Below, piece after piece: positions 37,512 through 46,551 of a stretch of DNA of 64,000 nucleotides. The stretch is from positions 124,001-188,000 of the forward strand of contig NZ_JAUSUL010000004.1 in NCBI RefSeq assembly GCF_030814015.1, in the 5' to 3' direction. A program made the translations under genes and the position numbers. Within the stretch, counting starts at the first letter, position 1. Every line of letters starts with the position of its first letter. Origin of the DNA: Amorphus orientalis (lineage in GTDB: Bacteria; Pseudomonadota; Alphaproteobacteria; Rhizobiales; Amorphaceae). The notes beneath the pieces are model-generated. The model ran no database searches. It was not told where the DNA came from and worked only from the letters and a program-made list of their open reading frames with translations.

Positions 37512-39281
37512 ATGAGCTACCAGCTCACGGCGCTTTTCGCGCTTTTCGTCGCGGTCTTCGCATTCCTCATCTGGGGCCGGTTCCGTTACGATCTGGTTGC
37601 GTTCGCCGCACTCGTGATCGGCGTCATCATCGGCGCCGTTCCAACCGACGTCGCCTTCACCGGGTTCGGCCATCCGGCCACGCTGATCGTCGCCCTGGTC
37701 CTGGTGGTCTCGCGCGGTCTGGTGAACGCCGGCGCCATCGCCTACCTGGCGCGCCTGGTCCGGCGCAGCGGCGACAGCATTCCGCGGCACGTGGCCACGA
37801 TCGGCGGGATCGGCGCACTCCTGTCCGCCTTCATCAACAACGTGGCCGCCCTCGCCCTGCTGATGCCAGTGGACCTGGAAGCCGCCAAGCGCGCTTCACG
37901 GCCGGCCAGCGACACCCTGATGGCCCTGTCGTTCGCCACCATCCTCGGCGGCCTGGTCACCATGATCGGCACGCCGCCCAACATCATCGTCGCCCAGTAT
38001 CGCGCCACCGTCGAAGGCGCCCCCTTCTCCATGTTCGACTTCACGCCGGTCGGCCTCGTCTGCGCCGGCGTCGGCCTCGCCTTCATCGCGCTGATCGGCC
38101 GCCGGCTCGTGCCGCACCGCGAGGGGCTCTCGCCCGACCCGCTGTCCGCGATCAACGACTATTTCGGCGAGCTCGAGGTTCAGGAAGGCTCCAAGTCCAT
38201 CGGCCGGCAGGTGAGCGAGCTGGACGCAAAGGCCCAGGAGAACGAGGCCCGGATCCTCGGCCTGGTCCGGAACGGCAAGAACCTGCCCGGCCGCGCTCTG
38301 GCCGCCGAGATCGAAGAAGGCGACCTGCTCCTGGTCGAAGGCTCTCCGGAGGCGCTCGACCGGCTGCGCAGCGAAGAGGAACTCTCCATCGTCGGCAGCA
38401 ACGTCATCGAGGATATCGGCGGCGGCGACATGACCCTCGTGGAGGCCGTGGTTACGCGCGAAGGACGCGCCGAGGGCCGCTCCGTGGCCCAGATCGGCCT
38501 GCTCCACAATCACGGCGTCAGCCTGCTCGGCGTCTCGCGCCAGGGCAAGCGCATCTACGGCCGGGTGCCGGGGCTGCGGCTCAGGGCCGGCGACATCCTG
38601 CTGCTCTACGGACCGGCCGAACGGATGGACGACGTGGTCGCCTGGCTCGGGACCCTTCCCCTCGCCGAGCGCGGGCTGAACGTCACCCAGGGTCACCGCG
38701 CGTGGCTGGCGGCCGGTCTTTTCGGCATCGCGGTGGGCTGCGCCAGCTTCGGCATCATCGATCTGGCGATCGCGCTGGCGGCCGTCGCCGTCCTGTATGT
38801 GGTTCTCGACATCGTCCCGATCCGAGAGGTCTACGACCACATCGAGTGGCCCGTGATCGTCCTGCTCGGTTCGATGATCCCGCTGGGGGCCGCCCTGGAG
38901 GAGGCGGGAGGAACCGCGCTGATCGCCGAATGGATCGTGGCGGGAACACAGGGCCTGCCGGCCGCGGCCATCCTGGCCGTCGTCATGATCGTCACCATGA
39001 CCCTGTCGGACGTCCTCAACAACACGGCAACGGCGGTGGTGGCGGCGCCCACCGGCTACGAGATCGCCACCCGGCTCGACGTCTCCCCCGATCCGTTCCT
39101 GATGGCCGTGGCGGTCGCCGCCTCGTGCGCCTTCCTGACCCCGATCGGGCACAAGAACAACACGCTGGTCCTTGGTCCCGGCGGATATCAGTTCGGCGAC
39201 TACTGGCGGATGGGACTGCCGCTGGAAATCCTGATCGTCGCGGTCGGCGTCCCGGCGATCCTGACGTTCTGGCCGCTCTAG
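37512..39281 (+). CDS. SLC13 family permease with two TrkA-C domains
   Basis: The 589-residue protein has the SLC13/DASS ion-transporter layout. About five N-terminal helices carry the motif FINNVAALALLMPV and TMIGTPPNIIVA. Two cytoplasmic TrkA-C (RCK-C) domains follow at about 200-390, and a second helical half contains LSDVLNNTATAVV and ASCAFLTPIGHKNNTLV. The paired asparagine motifs form the ion and substrate sites. Relatives move dicarboxylates, sulfate or other anions with sodium; the TrkA-C domains may bind a regulatory ligand. ATG 37512 is preferred over one 21 bp upstream. It converges with the yrbG-like gene. Confidence 0.9.
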   Translation: MSYQLTALFALFVAVFAFLIWGRFRYDLVAFAALVIGVIIGAVPTDVAFTGFGHPATLIVALVLVVSRGLVNAGAIAYLARLVRRSGDSIPRHVATIGGIGALLSAFINNVAALALLMPVDLEAAKRASRPASDTLMALSFATILGGLVTMIGTPPNIIVAQYRATVEGAPFSMFDFTPVGLVCAGVGLAFIALIGRRLVPHREGLSPDPLSAINDYFGELEVQEGSKSIGRQVSELDAKAQENEARILGLVRNGKNLPGRALAAEIEEGDLLLVEGSPEALDRLRSEEELSIVGSNVIEDIGGGDMTLVEAVVTREGRAEGRSVAQIGLLHNHGVSLLGVSRQGKRIYGRVPGLRLRAGDILLLYGPAERMDDVVAWLGTLPLAERGLNVTQGHRAWLAAGLFGIAVGCASFGIIDLAIALAAVAVLYVVLDIVPIREVYDHIEWPVIVLLGSMIPLGAALEEAGGTALIAEWIVAGTQGLPAAAILAVVMIVTMTLSDVLNNTATAVVAAPTGYEIATRLDVSPDPFLMAVAVAASCAFLTPIGHKNNTLVLGPGGYQFGDYWRMGLPLEILIVAVGVPAILTFWPL

Positions 39282-39320
39282 GAGCAGATCCCAGGAAAAG
39301 TGGGACCCGTTTTCTCTCGC
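39277..39320. repeat. fragment of a common Rhizobiales intergenic repeat
   Basis: The bases around 39283-39316 (GAGCAGATCCCAGGAAAAGT, then GGGACCCGTTTTC) resemble a well-known rhizobial intergenic repeat whose copies read like GAGCATGATCCCGAAAAGTG and continue GGAACCGGTTTTC. It covers the gap between two convergent transporter genes. Recognition is from memory and the copy is degenerate. Confidence 0.45.
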
Positions 39321-39332
39321 CCGATACCGGGC

Positions 39333-40289
39333 TCAGGAAATCCCGAGATAGAGCACGCCGATATAGGCCGCGTAGGCGCCCAGAAGAACGCCGCCTTCGA
39401 TCCGGGTCACCCGGGCGCCTGTGGCCACCATTGCCACCATGACCACCGACACCCCCACCATGATGGGAATGTCGAAGGTCAGCATGTCCAGGGACACCGG
39501 GACCGGGTGGACCAGCGCGGTGATGCCGCCGATCCCAAGCACGTTGTAGACGTTCGAGCCGAGCACGTTGCCGAGCGCGATCTCGGAGTGCTTGCGCACG
39601 GCCGCCACGATCGAGGTCGCCAGTTCCGGAAGCGAGGTGCCAAGCGCGACCAGCGACAGTCCGATCACGTCCTCGGAGATGTTGAACAGCCGCGCGATCG
39701 TCACCGACCCGTCCACCAGCTGGTTGGCACCGATCACGACGACGGCGCAGCCGACGACCACCAGGATCGCATCGAGGTACCAGGGCTTGGCCGTCACCTC
39801 GCCGGGATCGGGAACCTCCGCGGCCTCGGTGTCCACGAGATCGCCGGACTTGCGCTCGCTGAAATAGAGCCAGCCCAGATAGAGGACGAGCCCGGCCACG
39901 AAGAGACCGCCGATCCAGCGCCCCAGCTCGCCGGTCATCGCGGCAAGCCCGAACGCGATCGCCGTCACGATGACCAGCAATCCGTCGCGCGTCGCCGCCT
40001 TCCGCGAGCAGGCGAACGGCCTGAGGGCGGCGGCCACGCCGAGAATCAGAAGGATGTTGGCGATGTTGGACCCGACGATGTTGCCGACGGCGATGCCCGG
40101 CGCACCGCGCCATGCGGCTTCCAGGCAGGTGACGAGTTCGGGGACGGAGGTTCCGAAACCGACGATCGTCACGCCCACCACGAGGGGTGACATGCCGAGG
40201 CGGACGGCGAGGCGCGAAGCACCGCGCACAAGAAACTCACCGCCGATCAGGAGACCGGCCACACCGGCCAAGATCTGGAAAAGGATCAT
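39333..40289 (-). CDS. calcium/sodium antiporter, YrbG family
   Basis: The 318-residue protein has about ten membrane helices in two inverted halves. Each half carries an alpha-repeat of the calcium/cation antiporter family: GTSVPELVTCLEA with GNIVGSNIANILLILG in the first, and GTSLPELATSIVA with GNVLGSNVYNVLGIGG in the second. The paired glutamates bind the ions. It probably exchanges sodium or protons for calcium at the inner membrane. It is a single gene converging with the SLC13 gene. Confidence 0.94.
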   Translation of the reverse strand: MILFQILAGVAGLLIGGEFLVRGASRLAVRLGMSPLVVGVTIVGFGTSVPELVTCLEAAWRGAPGIAVGNIVGSNIANILLILGVAAALRPFACSRKAATRDGLLVIVTAIAFGLAAMTGELGRWIGGLFVAGLVLYLGWLYFSERKSGDLVDTEAAEVPDPGEVTAKPWYLDAILVVVGCAVVVIGANQLVDGSVTIARLFNISEDVIGLSLVALGTSLPELATSIVAAVRKHSEIALGNVLGSNVYNVLGIGGITALVHPVPVSLDMLTFDIPIMVGVSVVMVAMVATGARVTRIEGGVLLGAYAAYIGVLYLGIS

Positions 40290-40456
40290 TCAATCGTCCG
40301 GGAAAGGGCGAAACGGGCCAGAGCATCGGGACATGCATGCGAGCGACCGACAGCCCCGAGGGGATCGGTCAGGTCCGTTGACTTAGATTGGGGCGGCGGA
40401 CCCGATTCGCCAGTGCGAACCGTTGGAAAACCGACGCAGCCGACGATCTTCGTCCC

Positions 40457-40903
40457 TTATCCGCGCGGATCGCGGGGCACGGGCCGCCAGTCGGGCGGGG
40501 CAAGCTCGAACCCGTCGAAGGAGAACCCGGGCGAGACGGTGCACCCGACCAGCGTCCACTGGCCGAGGCTTTCGGCTGTCTGCCAGACGTGGGGCTGAAT
40601 GATCACCTGAGGGCGTTCGCCGGCGAGGATATTGGGGCCGAGCCGGTGGGCCGCGGCGTCGTGGCCGTCGGGGGAGAGGGTCAGCGCGAGCGGGCCGCCC
40701 GCGTACCAGTGCCAGACCTCGGTGGCGTCGACACGGTGCCAGGCGGACACGTCGCCGGCGGCGAGAAGATAGTAGATGGTTGTGGAATGATCCCGGCCGC
40801 CCGCCGGATTGGGCTCGCGATGGGTTTCGCGGAAGAACCCGCCCTCCGGATGCGGCGCCAGCTGCAGCTCGCGGACGAGCGCCTCGGCCGATGTGTCATT
40901 CAT
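40457..40903 (-). CDS. cupin domain-containing protein (DUF985)
   Basis: The 148-residue protein matches DUF985 cupins: LQLAPHPEGGFFRETHR near the start, STTIYYLLAAGDVSAWHRVDATEVWHWYAG, and VAPGFSFDGFEL-like VSPGFSFDGFELA near the end. The histidines and glutamates form the usual cupin metal or ligand pocket. Members are close to sugar epimerase-like cupins, but no activity is known. It starts 24 bp after the gloB stop and may share its transcript. Confidence 0.9.
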   Translation of the reverse strand: MNDTSAEALVRELQLAPHPEGGFFRETHREPNPAGGRDHSTTIYYLLAAGDVSAWHRVDATEVWHWYAGGPLALTLSPDGHDAAAHRLGPNILAGERPQVIIQPHVWQTAESLGQWTLVGCTVSPGFSFDGFELAPPDWRPVPRDPRG

Positions 40904-40927
40904 TCAGGTGGTCCTTTTTCTGATTGA

Positions 40928-41701
40928 TCAGGCAACGTCCCGGCGCCCGCGGAGCTCGGCAAACACGGCTTCCGGGCTTTCGCCCGCCAGTCCGACCGCT
41001 TCCGCCAGGGCCGGGTCGTCCGCCCGCAGGAACGGGTTGGTCGCCTTCTCGTCCGCCATGGTCGTCGGGATCGTTGGCTCGCCCCTCGCCCGGGCCGCGT
41101 TCACCGCAGCGACCCGCTCACGAAGCGTGGCGTTGTCCGGATCCACTCCGGAGGCGAACTCGGCGTTCTTCTGGGTGTACTCGTGACCGCAGTAGATCCG
41201 CGTCTCGTCGGGCAGGACGTCGCGCAGCGTCTTCAGGGACGCCCACATGGTTGCCGCGTCTCCCTCGAACAGCCGCCCACAGCCCATGGCGAACAGGGTG
41301 TCCCCGGTGAAGGCGACCCCGAGGTCGGGAAACCAGTAGGAGAGCGGCCCGGCCGTGTGGCCCGGCGTTGCGATCGCCCGTACCGCCCACGGCCCGAGCG
41401 TCGTGGACGCGCCGTCTTCGAGGAACTCGTCCAGCACCTCGATCCGGCTCGCCTCCTCCTTCGGGCCGGTAACCAGTGCGCCGTTCCGGGCCTTCAGGTC
41501 CGGAACGCCCGCCACATGATCGGCGTGGTGGTGCGTGATCAGGATGTGGTCGAGCGACCAGCCCGTCTCGTCGAGCACTGCCGCGATGGGCCCGGCTTCC
41601 GGCGCATCGACCAGAATTGTCGTCTTGCTGTCGGGATCGTGGATCAGAACGGCATAGTTGTCCGAGCGGCAGGGAATCAGTCGGATATCGGCGTCGGCCA
41701 T
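40928..41701 (-). CDS. gloB: hydroxyacylglutathione hydrolase (glyoxalase II)
   Basis: The 257-residue protein is a metallo-beta-lactamase-fold hydrolase with LITHHHADHVAG (the THxHxDH di-metal site), ATPGHTAGPLSYWF, FTGDTLFAMGCGRLFEGD and YCGHEYTQKNAEFA. The C-terminal helical domain (NPFLRADDP) binds glutathione. It hydrolyses S-lactoylglutathione to lactate in methylglyoxal detoxification. Two adjacent ATGs exist (41704 and 41701); GGGGAG stands 6 bases before the second, so 41701 is chosen. It is divergent from a methyltransferase gene, with 146 bp between. Confidence 0.94.
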   Translation of the reverse strand: MADADIRLIPCRSDNYAVLIHDPDSKTTILVDAPEAGPIAAVLDETGWSLDHILITHHHADHVAGVPDLKARNGALVTGPKEEASRIEVLDEFLEDGASTTLGPWAVRAIATPGHTAGPLSYWFPDLGVAFTGDTLFAMGCGRLFEGDAATMWASLKTLRDVLPDETRIYCGHEYTQKNAEFASGVDPDNATLRERVAAVNAARARGEPTIPTTMADEKATNPFLRADDPALAEAVGLAGESPEAVFAELRGRRDVA

Positions 41702-41847
41702 CATGGTCTCCCCACTGTCCTGTTGCGGAATTGTCCTATCATTCCGACCTGCGCAGCGCCACAGTATCAGCGCAGTCGGAGATCGCCGATCATGCCGGGC
41801 CGGAACGGAACCCGGCGGGCACGCGAGAGGATGGAGCGACTTCGGAA

Positions 41848-42657
41848 ATGCATCTCGACGCCATCGAGATCCGCAATTTCTATCTTTCCCCGCGCGGCCG
41901 GATCGTCCGGCAGCTGCTGTCACTCCGTATCCGGGAGATCTGGCCCGATGTCCGCGGCCAGCGTCTGGTCGGGCTCGGGCATGCGACGCCCTTCCTGCGT
42001 CCGTTCAAGGACGAAGCCGAGCGCGTTCTCGGCTTCATGCCGGCCCAGCAGGGCGTGATCGCCTGGCCGGCGGAAGGTCCGCTGGTCACCTCGCTCGTCC
42101 ACGATGCCTGTCTGCCGCTTCCCGACGCTTCCGTGGAGCGGGTCCTGCTGATTCATGCCTTGGAGGGTGCCCACGCGCCCCAGGCCATGTTGCGGGATGT
42201 GTGGCGGATTCTCGCGCCCGGCGGCCGCGTGCTGGTGGTGGTGGCCAACCGGGCCGGGCTCTGGTCCCGCGTCGAATCGACCCCGTTCGGGGTGGGGCGG
42301 CCCTTCAGCCGCAGCCAGATCGCCCGGGCTCTGGAGGACCTCTCCTTCACGCCGGGACGCATCGAGACCGCGCTCCACGTACCGCCCTCCACCACCCGCT
42401 TCGTGCTGGGATCGGCGCGCGGCTGGGACCGGATGGGCAGCCGGGTGTGGCCCGGTCTAGCCGGCGTCGTCGTCGTGGAAGCGGAGAAGCGGCTCGTGCA
42501 GCCGATCAATCCGGGCAAGAAGCTGCGGGTGCCGGCGCTGGTTCCCGCGCTGCGGCCGAACCCGGCGCCGGCTCCGCGGTCTCAGACCCGTTTCAGCGGT
42601 GAAGAAGGAACACAGCCTGTTGGCCGAACATGTTCCAGAACCACCACGGTGCTCTGA
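41848..42657 (+). CDS. class I SAM-dependent methyltransferase-like protein
   Basis: The 269-residue protein starts MHLDAIEIRNFYLSPRGRIV, as in a conserved alphaproteobacterial family always found near gloB. It has a degenerate SAM-binding motif (QRLVGLGHATPFL), then LPLPDASVERVLLIHALEGA and LRDVWRILAPGGRVLVVVANRAGLW, typical of class I methyltransferases. The glycine-rich loop is weaker than in active enzymes. The C-terminus is a proline-rich, probably disordered tail (PALVPALRPNPAPAPR). Its last 65 bp overlap the 3' end of the convergent metW gene. The substrate is unknown. Confidence 0.82.
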   Translation: MHLDAIEIRNFYLSPRGRIVRQLLSLRIREIWPDVRGQRLVGLGHATPFLRPFKDEAERVLGFMPAQQGVIAWPAEGPLVTSLVHDACLPLPDASVERVLLIHALEGAHAPQAMLRDVWRILAPGGRVLVVVANRAGLWSRVESTPFGVGRPFSRSQIARALEDLSFTPGRIETALHVPPSTTRFVLGSARGWDRMGSRVWPGLAGVVVVEAEKRLVQPINPGKKLRVPALVPALRPNPAPAPRSQTRFSGEEGTQPVGRTCSRTTTVL

Positions 42658-43213
42658 TCGGCATCCGCCCGCCGGTGGCGTTGAGGGCGATCGCCTCCTG
42701 CACGGTGGCGTCGAGCTCCTCGCAGAGGCTCACGAAATCCCGGATCGTACAGAAATGGATGTTGGGCGTGGCGTACCATGGCTCCGGCAGATGCGGCGTG
42801 ATCGGCATCCGGCCCTGGAAAAGGAGCTGCATCCGCATGCGCCAGTGCCCGAAATTCGGAAACGACACGATCGCGTAGCTGCCGATGCGCAGAAGATTCT
42901 GAAGCACGGTCTTGGGATCGCGGGTCGCCTGCAGCGTCTGGCTCAGGATCACATAGTCGAAGGATTCGTCCAGATAGGCGTCCAGATCGGCGTCGGCGTC
43001 CCCCTGGATCACCGACAGACCGCGGGCCACGCACTCGTTCACACCGGTCTGGGAGAGTTCGATGCCGCGCGCGTCCACGCCCTTGTCGAGGGCGAGCCGC
43101 TCCATCAGTTCGCCGTCGCCGCATCCGACGTCGAGCACGCGCGAGCCGGGCGCGACCAGGCTCGCCACGACTTCCAGGTCGAAACGGGAACCGTTGTGGG
43201 TGATGATGGTCAT
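42593..43213 (-). CDS. metW: methionine biosynthesis protein MetW
   Basis: The 206-residue protein has the SAM-binding motif [17 protein letters not shown] and the MetW blocks [33 protein letters not shown] (in short parts), [11 protein letters not shown] and [24 protein letters not shown]. In alpha- and betaproteobacteria MetW works with MetX, apparently by activating or stabilising the acyltransferase. Its ATG overlaps the metX stop codon (ATGA), so the two are translationally coupled. The open frame upstream lies inside metX and is not used. The 3' end overlaps the convergent methyltransferase gene. Confidence 0.95.
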   Translation of the reverse strand: MTIITHNGSRFDLEVVASLVAPGSRVLDVGCGDGELMERLALDKGVDARGIELSQTGVNECVARGLSVIQGDADADLDAYLDESFDYVILSQTLQATRDPKTVLQNLLRIGSYAIVSFPNFGHWRMRMQLLFQGRMPITPHLPEPWYATPNIHFCTIRDFVSLCEELDATVQEAIALNATGGRMPIRAPWWFWNMFGQQAVFLLHR

Positions 43214-44418
43214 TCGGCGTCCGGATCCGCTGCAGGCGGCTCGATCCCCCGCACATGGGCGGCGCCGGTCAGGAAGCCGCGCGTCACACGGAAAAGTTCC
43301 GGCTCGTTGAGCAGAAAGGAATCGTGGCCGCGGTCGGTCTCGATCTCGACGAAGGAGACGTTGGCGCCGGCAGCGTTCAGCGCGTGCACCACGTTGCGGC
43401 TTTCCTTGGTCGGGAACAGCCAGTCCGACGTGAACGAGATCACGCAGAAGCGTGTCGGCGACCGGCGGAAGGCGTTGGCCAGCACGCCGCGATGGTCGAT
43501 GGCGAGGTCGAAATAGTCCATCGCCCGGGTGACGTAGAGATAGGAGTTCGCGTCGAACCGGTCGACGAAGGTCGAGCCCTGGTGGCGCAGATAGCTCTCG
43601 ATCTGGAAATCGGCGTCGAACCCGAACGTGATCTGATCCCGGTCCTGCAGCGCACGGCCGAACTTGCTGTGCAAGGCCTCCTCCGAGACATAGGTGATGT
43701 GCGCGGCCATGCGCGCCACCGACAGTCCCTTCTTCGGGATCAGGCCCTCTTCCAGATAACGGCCGCCGCGCCAGTTCGGATCGGCCATGATCGCCTGCCG
43801 GCCGACTTCGTGAAACGCGATGTTCTGGGAGGAATGACGCGCGCCGGCGGCGATCGGCACCGCAGCGAACACCCGCTCCGGATAGCTCGCCGCCCATTCC
43901 AGGACCTGCATGCCGCCCATCGATCCGCCGACCACGGCGAACAGCGTGTCGATCCCGAGACGGTCGATCAGCATCGCCTGGGCCCGGACCATGTCGGCGA
44001 TGGTGACAACCGGCAGCTTCAGTCCGTAGCGCCCGCCTTCCGGGTCGCGCGAGGCCGGGCCGGTCGTGCCGGCGCAGCCGCCGAGCACGTTGGCGCAGAT
44101 GACGAAGAAACGGTCGGTATCGACCGGACGGCCCGGCCCGACCATCAGGCTCCACCAGCCCGGCTTGCCGGTGATCGGGTGCGTCGACGCAGCGTACTGG
44201 TCGCCGGTCAGCGCATGGCAGACAAGAATGGCGTTGGAGCGGTCGGCGTTCAGCTCGCCGTAGGTTTCGTAGGCGATCTGCCAGGGCGCCAGCGTCCGGC
44301 CCGCGTCGAGGACCAGCGGCTCATCGACACCGAAGCGCTCGACCGGGCTCGACGGGGAATCGACCTCCCTGAGCCGTGCCTGTGACACGGCGTCCTCATG
44401 GTCGGGGTGGTGGGTCAT
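43210..44418 (-). CDS. metX: homoserine O-acyltransferase
   Basis: The 402-residue alpha/beta-hydrolase has the catalytic serine in [10 protein letters not shown] (S166), the aspartate in [11 protein letters not shown] and the histidine in DRGHDSFLL. It acylates homoserine for methionine synthesis; acetyl is the usual annotation, but succinyl cannot be ruled out by eye. The start at 44418 is chosen because a good promoter (44463-44491) would start the mRNA near 44456, which leaves the upstream ATG at 44460 outside or at the very edge of the transcript. I found no SAM riboswitch ahead of it. Confidence 0.94.
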   Translation of the reverse strand: MTHHPDHEDAVSQARLREVDSPSSPVERFGVDEPLVLDAGRTLAPWQIAYETYGELNADRSNAILVCHALTGDQYAASTHPITGKPGWWSLMVGPGRPVDTDRFFVICANVLGGCAGTTGPASRDPEGGRYGLKLPVVTIADMVRAQAMLIDRLGIDTLFAVVGGSMGGMQVLEWAASYPERVFAAVPIAAGARHSSQNIAFHEVGRQAIMADPNWRGGRYLEEGLIPKKGLSVARMAAHITYVSEEALHSKFGRALQDRDQITFGFDADFQIESYLRHQGSTFVDRFDANSYLYVTRAMDYFDLAIDHRGVLANAFRRSPTRFCVISFTSDWLFPTKESRNVVHALNAAGANVSFVEIETDRGHDSFLLNEPELFRVTRGFLTGAAHVRGIEPPAADPDAE

Positions 44419-44462
44419 ACGGGGTCCGGACAAGGGAAGGTCAGCTGCTCGCTGGGTCATGT

Positions 44463-44491
44463 AGCTAGGAAACGGGGTCGCCGGGTGTCAA
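44463..44491 (-). promoter_or_regulatory. candidate sigma-70 promoter of metXW
   Basis: On the minus strand, TTGACA (44491-44486) and CTAGCT (44468-44463) are separated by 17 bases. The -35 is perfect and the -10 is close to the alphaproteobacterial CTATAT. Transcription should start near 44456, about 38 bases before the chosen metX start. Confidence 0.65.
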
Positions 44492-44576
44492 TGTTTTCTT
44501 TGATTTTGCGGCTCCACTCTTCTAAGGGTGTCGGCTCGCGTCAGGCTTGGTTCGCCGACGACTTATGGTACCCCTC

Positions 44577-45416
44577 ATGTCTCTTACGACCTCACGGGGG
44601 TCATCGGATTCGGCCCCGGTGACGCTCGATGCTCTCCGGAACCGGATCGATACGATCGACGCCGAGGTTCACGCCCTGTTGATGGAGCGTGCCCGCATGG
44701 CGGCTGACATCGCCGCCACCAAGGGCGACCTGCGGTCGGCGACAATCATCCAGCCGGATCGCGAGGCGCGTGTCCTCAAGCGGCGCTTCGACGATCATGA
44801 CGGCGTCCTGCCTCTCCCAATCATCGCGCATATCTGGCGCACCGTCATCTCGGGCGTGTCGGGTCTGCAAAGGCCGTTCCAGATTCACCTCTCCGATTCA
44901 GGCGACGGCGTGGCACGCGACGTCGCGCGCTTCTGGTTCGGCTTCCAGGCCGGGCTCGTTCCGGCCGACACGGCGGCATCGGCGCTCGCCTCACTGGCCT
45001 CCAACCCCGGGGACCTGGCGGTGGTGCCGCTTGCCGGGGGCGACGGCTGGTGGACCGGGCTCGGCGAGACCGCCCATGTGGTCGCCCGGCTGCATGCCCC
45101 CGGACGCGAATCCGATCACTGCTTCCTGATCGGCGGCGCGCTGATCGGACGGTCGACGGAAGGGGCGACCCTTTACCGGGCCGCGCTCGGGTCAACCGGC
45201 GACGTCCCGGACATCGACGGCGTGGACATCATCGACACCGTATCGGGCCCTGGCGGAGCGCATGCGCTGATCGCCTCGAGGCTCCCGGAAGAGACGGTGG
45301 ACAAGGCGTGGCGAGAGGCCACGGGGATCGACAGCCGGCCGCTGGCCATCGGCGGCTTCGATCCGGATCTGATTTCGGTTGCCGGTGTCGCCGCGCAATC
45401 CAGTAGGAGTGAATGA
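44577..45416 (+). CDS. chorismate mutase (AroQ class) with extra C-terminal domain
   Basis: The 279-residue protein opens with an AroQ-type chorismate mutase (about 17-97): [26 protein letters not shown], then an [14 protein letters not shown] segment and [12 protein letters not shown]. It turns chorismate to prephenate, the branch point to phenylalanine and tyrosine. Residues 100-279 are not needed for that. They resemble the order of elements in prephenate dehydratase (for example [13 protein letters not shown] where the enzyme has GVVPIENS), but the catalytic TRF motif is missing. hisC follows 1 bp after the stop and tyrC overlaps hisC, so the three form one operon. The start is the ATG at 44577. 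Confidence 0.88.
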   Translation: MSLTTSRGSSDSAPVTLDALRNRIDTIDAEVHALLMERARMAADIAATKGDLRSATIIQPDREARVLKRRFDDHDGVLPLPIIAHIWRTVISGVSGLQRPFQIHLSDSGDGVARDVARFWFGFQAGLVPADTAASALASLASNPGDLAVVPLAGGDGWWTGLGETAHVVARLHAPGRESDHCFLIGGALIGRSTEGATLYRAALGSTGDVPDIDGVDIIDTVSGPGGAHALIASRLPEETVDKAWREATGIDSRPLAIGGFDPDLISVAGVAAQSSRSE

Positions 45417-45417
45417 G

Positions 45418-46551
45418 ATGACTGATGGCAACACGGTGAATCGTCCCGTCGCCCGCCCCGGCGTCATGGCGATCGCGCCCTATGTCCCGGGCAAGTCCAA
45501 GGGCAGCCGTGTCCGCACCTATCACAAGCTCTCCTCCAACGAGACGCCGCTCGGGCCGAGCCCGAAGGCGGTCGAGGCCTACAAGACGGCGGCATCCCAC
45601 CTCGAGCTTTATCCGGACGGCTCGACGGCGGAGCTGCGCGAAGCCATCGCCGGCGCGATGGGCATCAATCCGGCCCAGATCATCTGCGGCAACGGCTCCG
45701 ACGACCTGCTCGGCATGATCACGCACGCCTATATCGGCGAGGGCGACGAGACGATCTTCACCGAGCACGGGTTCCTGATGTACCGCATCGTCACCCTGGC
45801 GGCGGGCGGCACCCCTGTCGTGATCCCGGAAACCGACAAGAAGGCCGATGTCGACGCGATCCTCGCCGCGGTGACGCCGCGCACCAAGATCGTGTTCCTC
45901 GCCAATCCCAACAATCCGACGGGCACCTACCTGCCCCAGTCGGAGGTGCGCCGCCTGCACGCGGGCCTGCCGAAGAACGTGGTGCTCGTGCTCGACGCGG
46001 CCTATGCGGAATATGTCCGGCGCAACGACTACGAGGCGGGCATCGAGCTCGTCGGCCAGAGCGAGAACGTGATCATGACCCGCACCTTCTCCAAGGTGCA
46101 CGGACTGGCGGCGCTGCGCGTCGGCTGGGCCTACGGTCCGGAGCACATGATCGACGCGCTGAACCGGATCCGCGGCCCGTTCAACATCAACGCGCCGGGG
46201 CTTGCCGCCGCGACCGCCGCGATCAAGGACCGCGCCTTCCTGGAGGCTGCGGTGGACCACAATGCCAAATGGCTGCCGTGGCTCACCGAGGCGTTCACGG
46301 AGCTGGGCATCGAGGTGACGCCGAGCGTCGGAAACTTCCTGCTTCTCAATTTCCCGGAAGGTTCCGGCCTCACGGCGGAAGCCGCCGACCTGTTCCTGCT
46401 CGAGGAAGGGATCGTGCTGCGCCGGCTGGAGCCCTACAACCTGCCGAACGCGCTGCGCATGTCGATCGGGAGCGAAGAAGCCAACCGCGCCACCGTGGAT
46501 GCGCTCGCCCGCTTCATGAAGGGCGGCGGGGAACAGGCCGCCCATGGCTGA
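45418..46551 (+). CDS. hisC: histidinol-phosphate / aromatic aminotransferase
   Basis: The 377-residue protein is a class I/II PLP aminotransferase of the HisC type: [41 protein letters not shown] and the PLP-binding K226 in [17 protein letters not shown]. HisC enzymes make histidinol phosphate from imidazole-acetol phosphate, and many also transaminate aromatic keto acids. Placed between chorismate mutase and TyrC, this copy probably serves tyrosine or phenylalanine synthesis. TAGGAG precedes the ATG at 45418. The 3' end overlaps tyrC by 8 bp. Confidence 0.92.
   Translation: MTDGNTVNRPVARPGVMAIAPYVPGKSKGSRVRTYHKLSSNETPLGPSPKAVEAYKTAASHLELYPDGSTAELREAIAGAMGINPAQIICGNGSDDLLGMITHAYIGEGDETIFTEHGFLMYRIVTLAAGGTPVVIPETDKKADVDAILAAVTPRTKIVFLANPNNPTGTYLPQSEVRRLHAGLPKNVVLVLDAAYAEYVRRNDYEAGIELVGQSENVIMTRTFSKVHGLAALRVGWAYGPEHMIDALNRIRGPFNINAPGLAAATAAIKDRAFLEAAVDHNAKWLPWLTEAFTELGIEVTPSVGNFLLLNFPEGSGLTAEAADLFLLEEGIVLRRLEPYNLPNALRMSIGSEEANRATVDALARFMKGGGEQAAHG

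Noticed and set aside
42593-44155. A 520-codon version of MetW
   Set aside because: The first 314 codons are an out-of-frame reading of metX. The metW ATG at 43213 overlaps the metX stop.
44418-44576. SAM-II riboswitch upstream of metX
   Set aside because: I looked for the conserved SAM-II core on the minus strand and found none. The predicted leader is only about 38 bases, too short.
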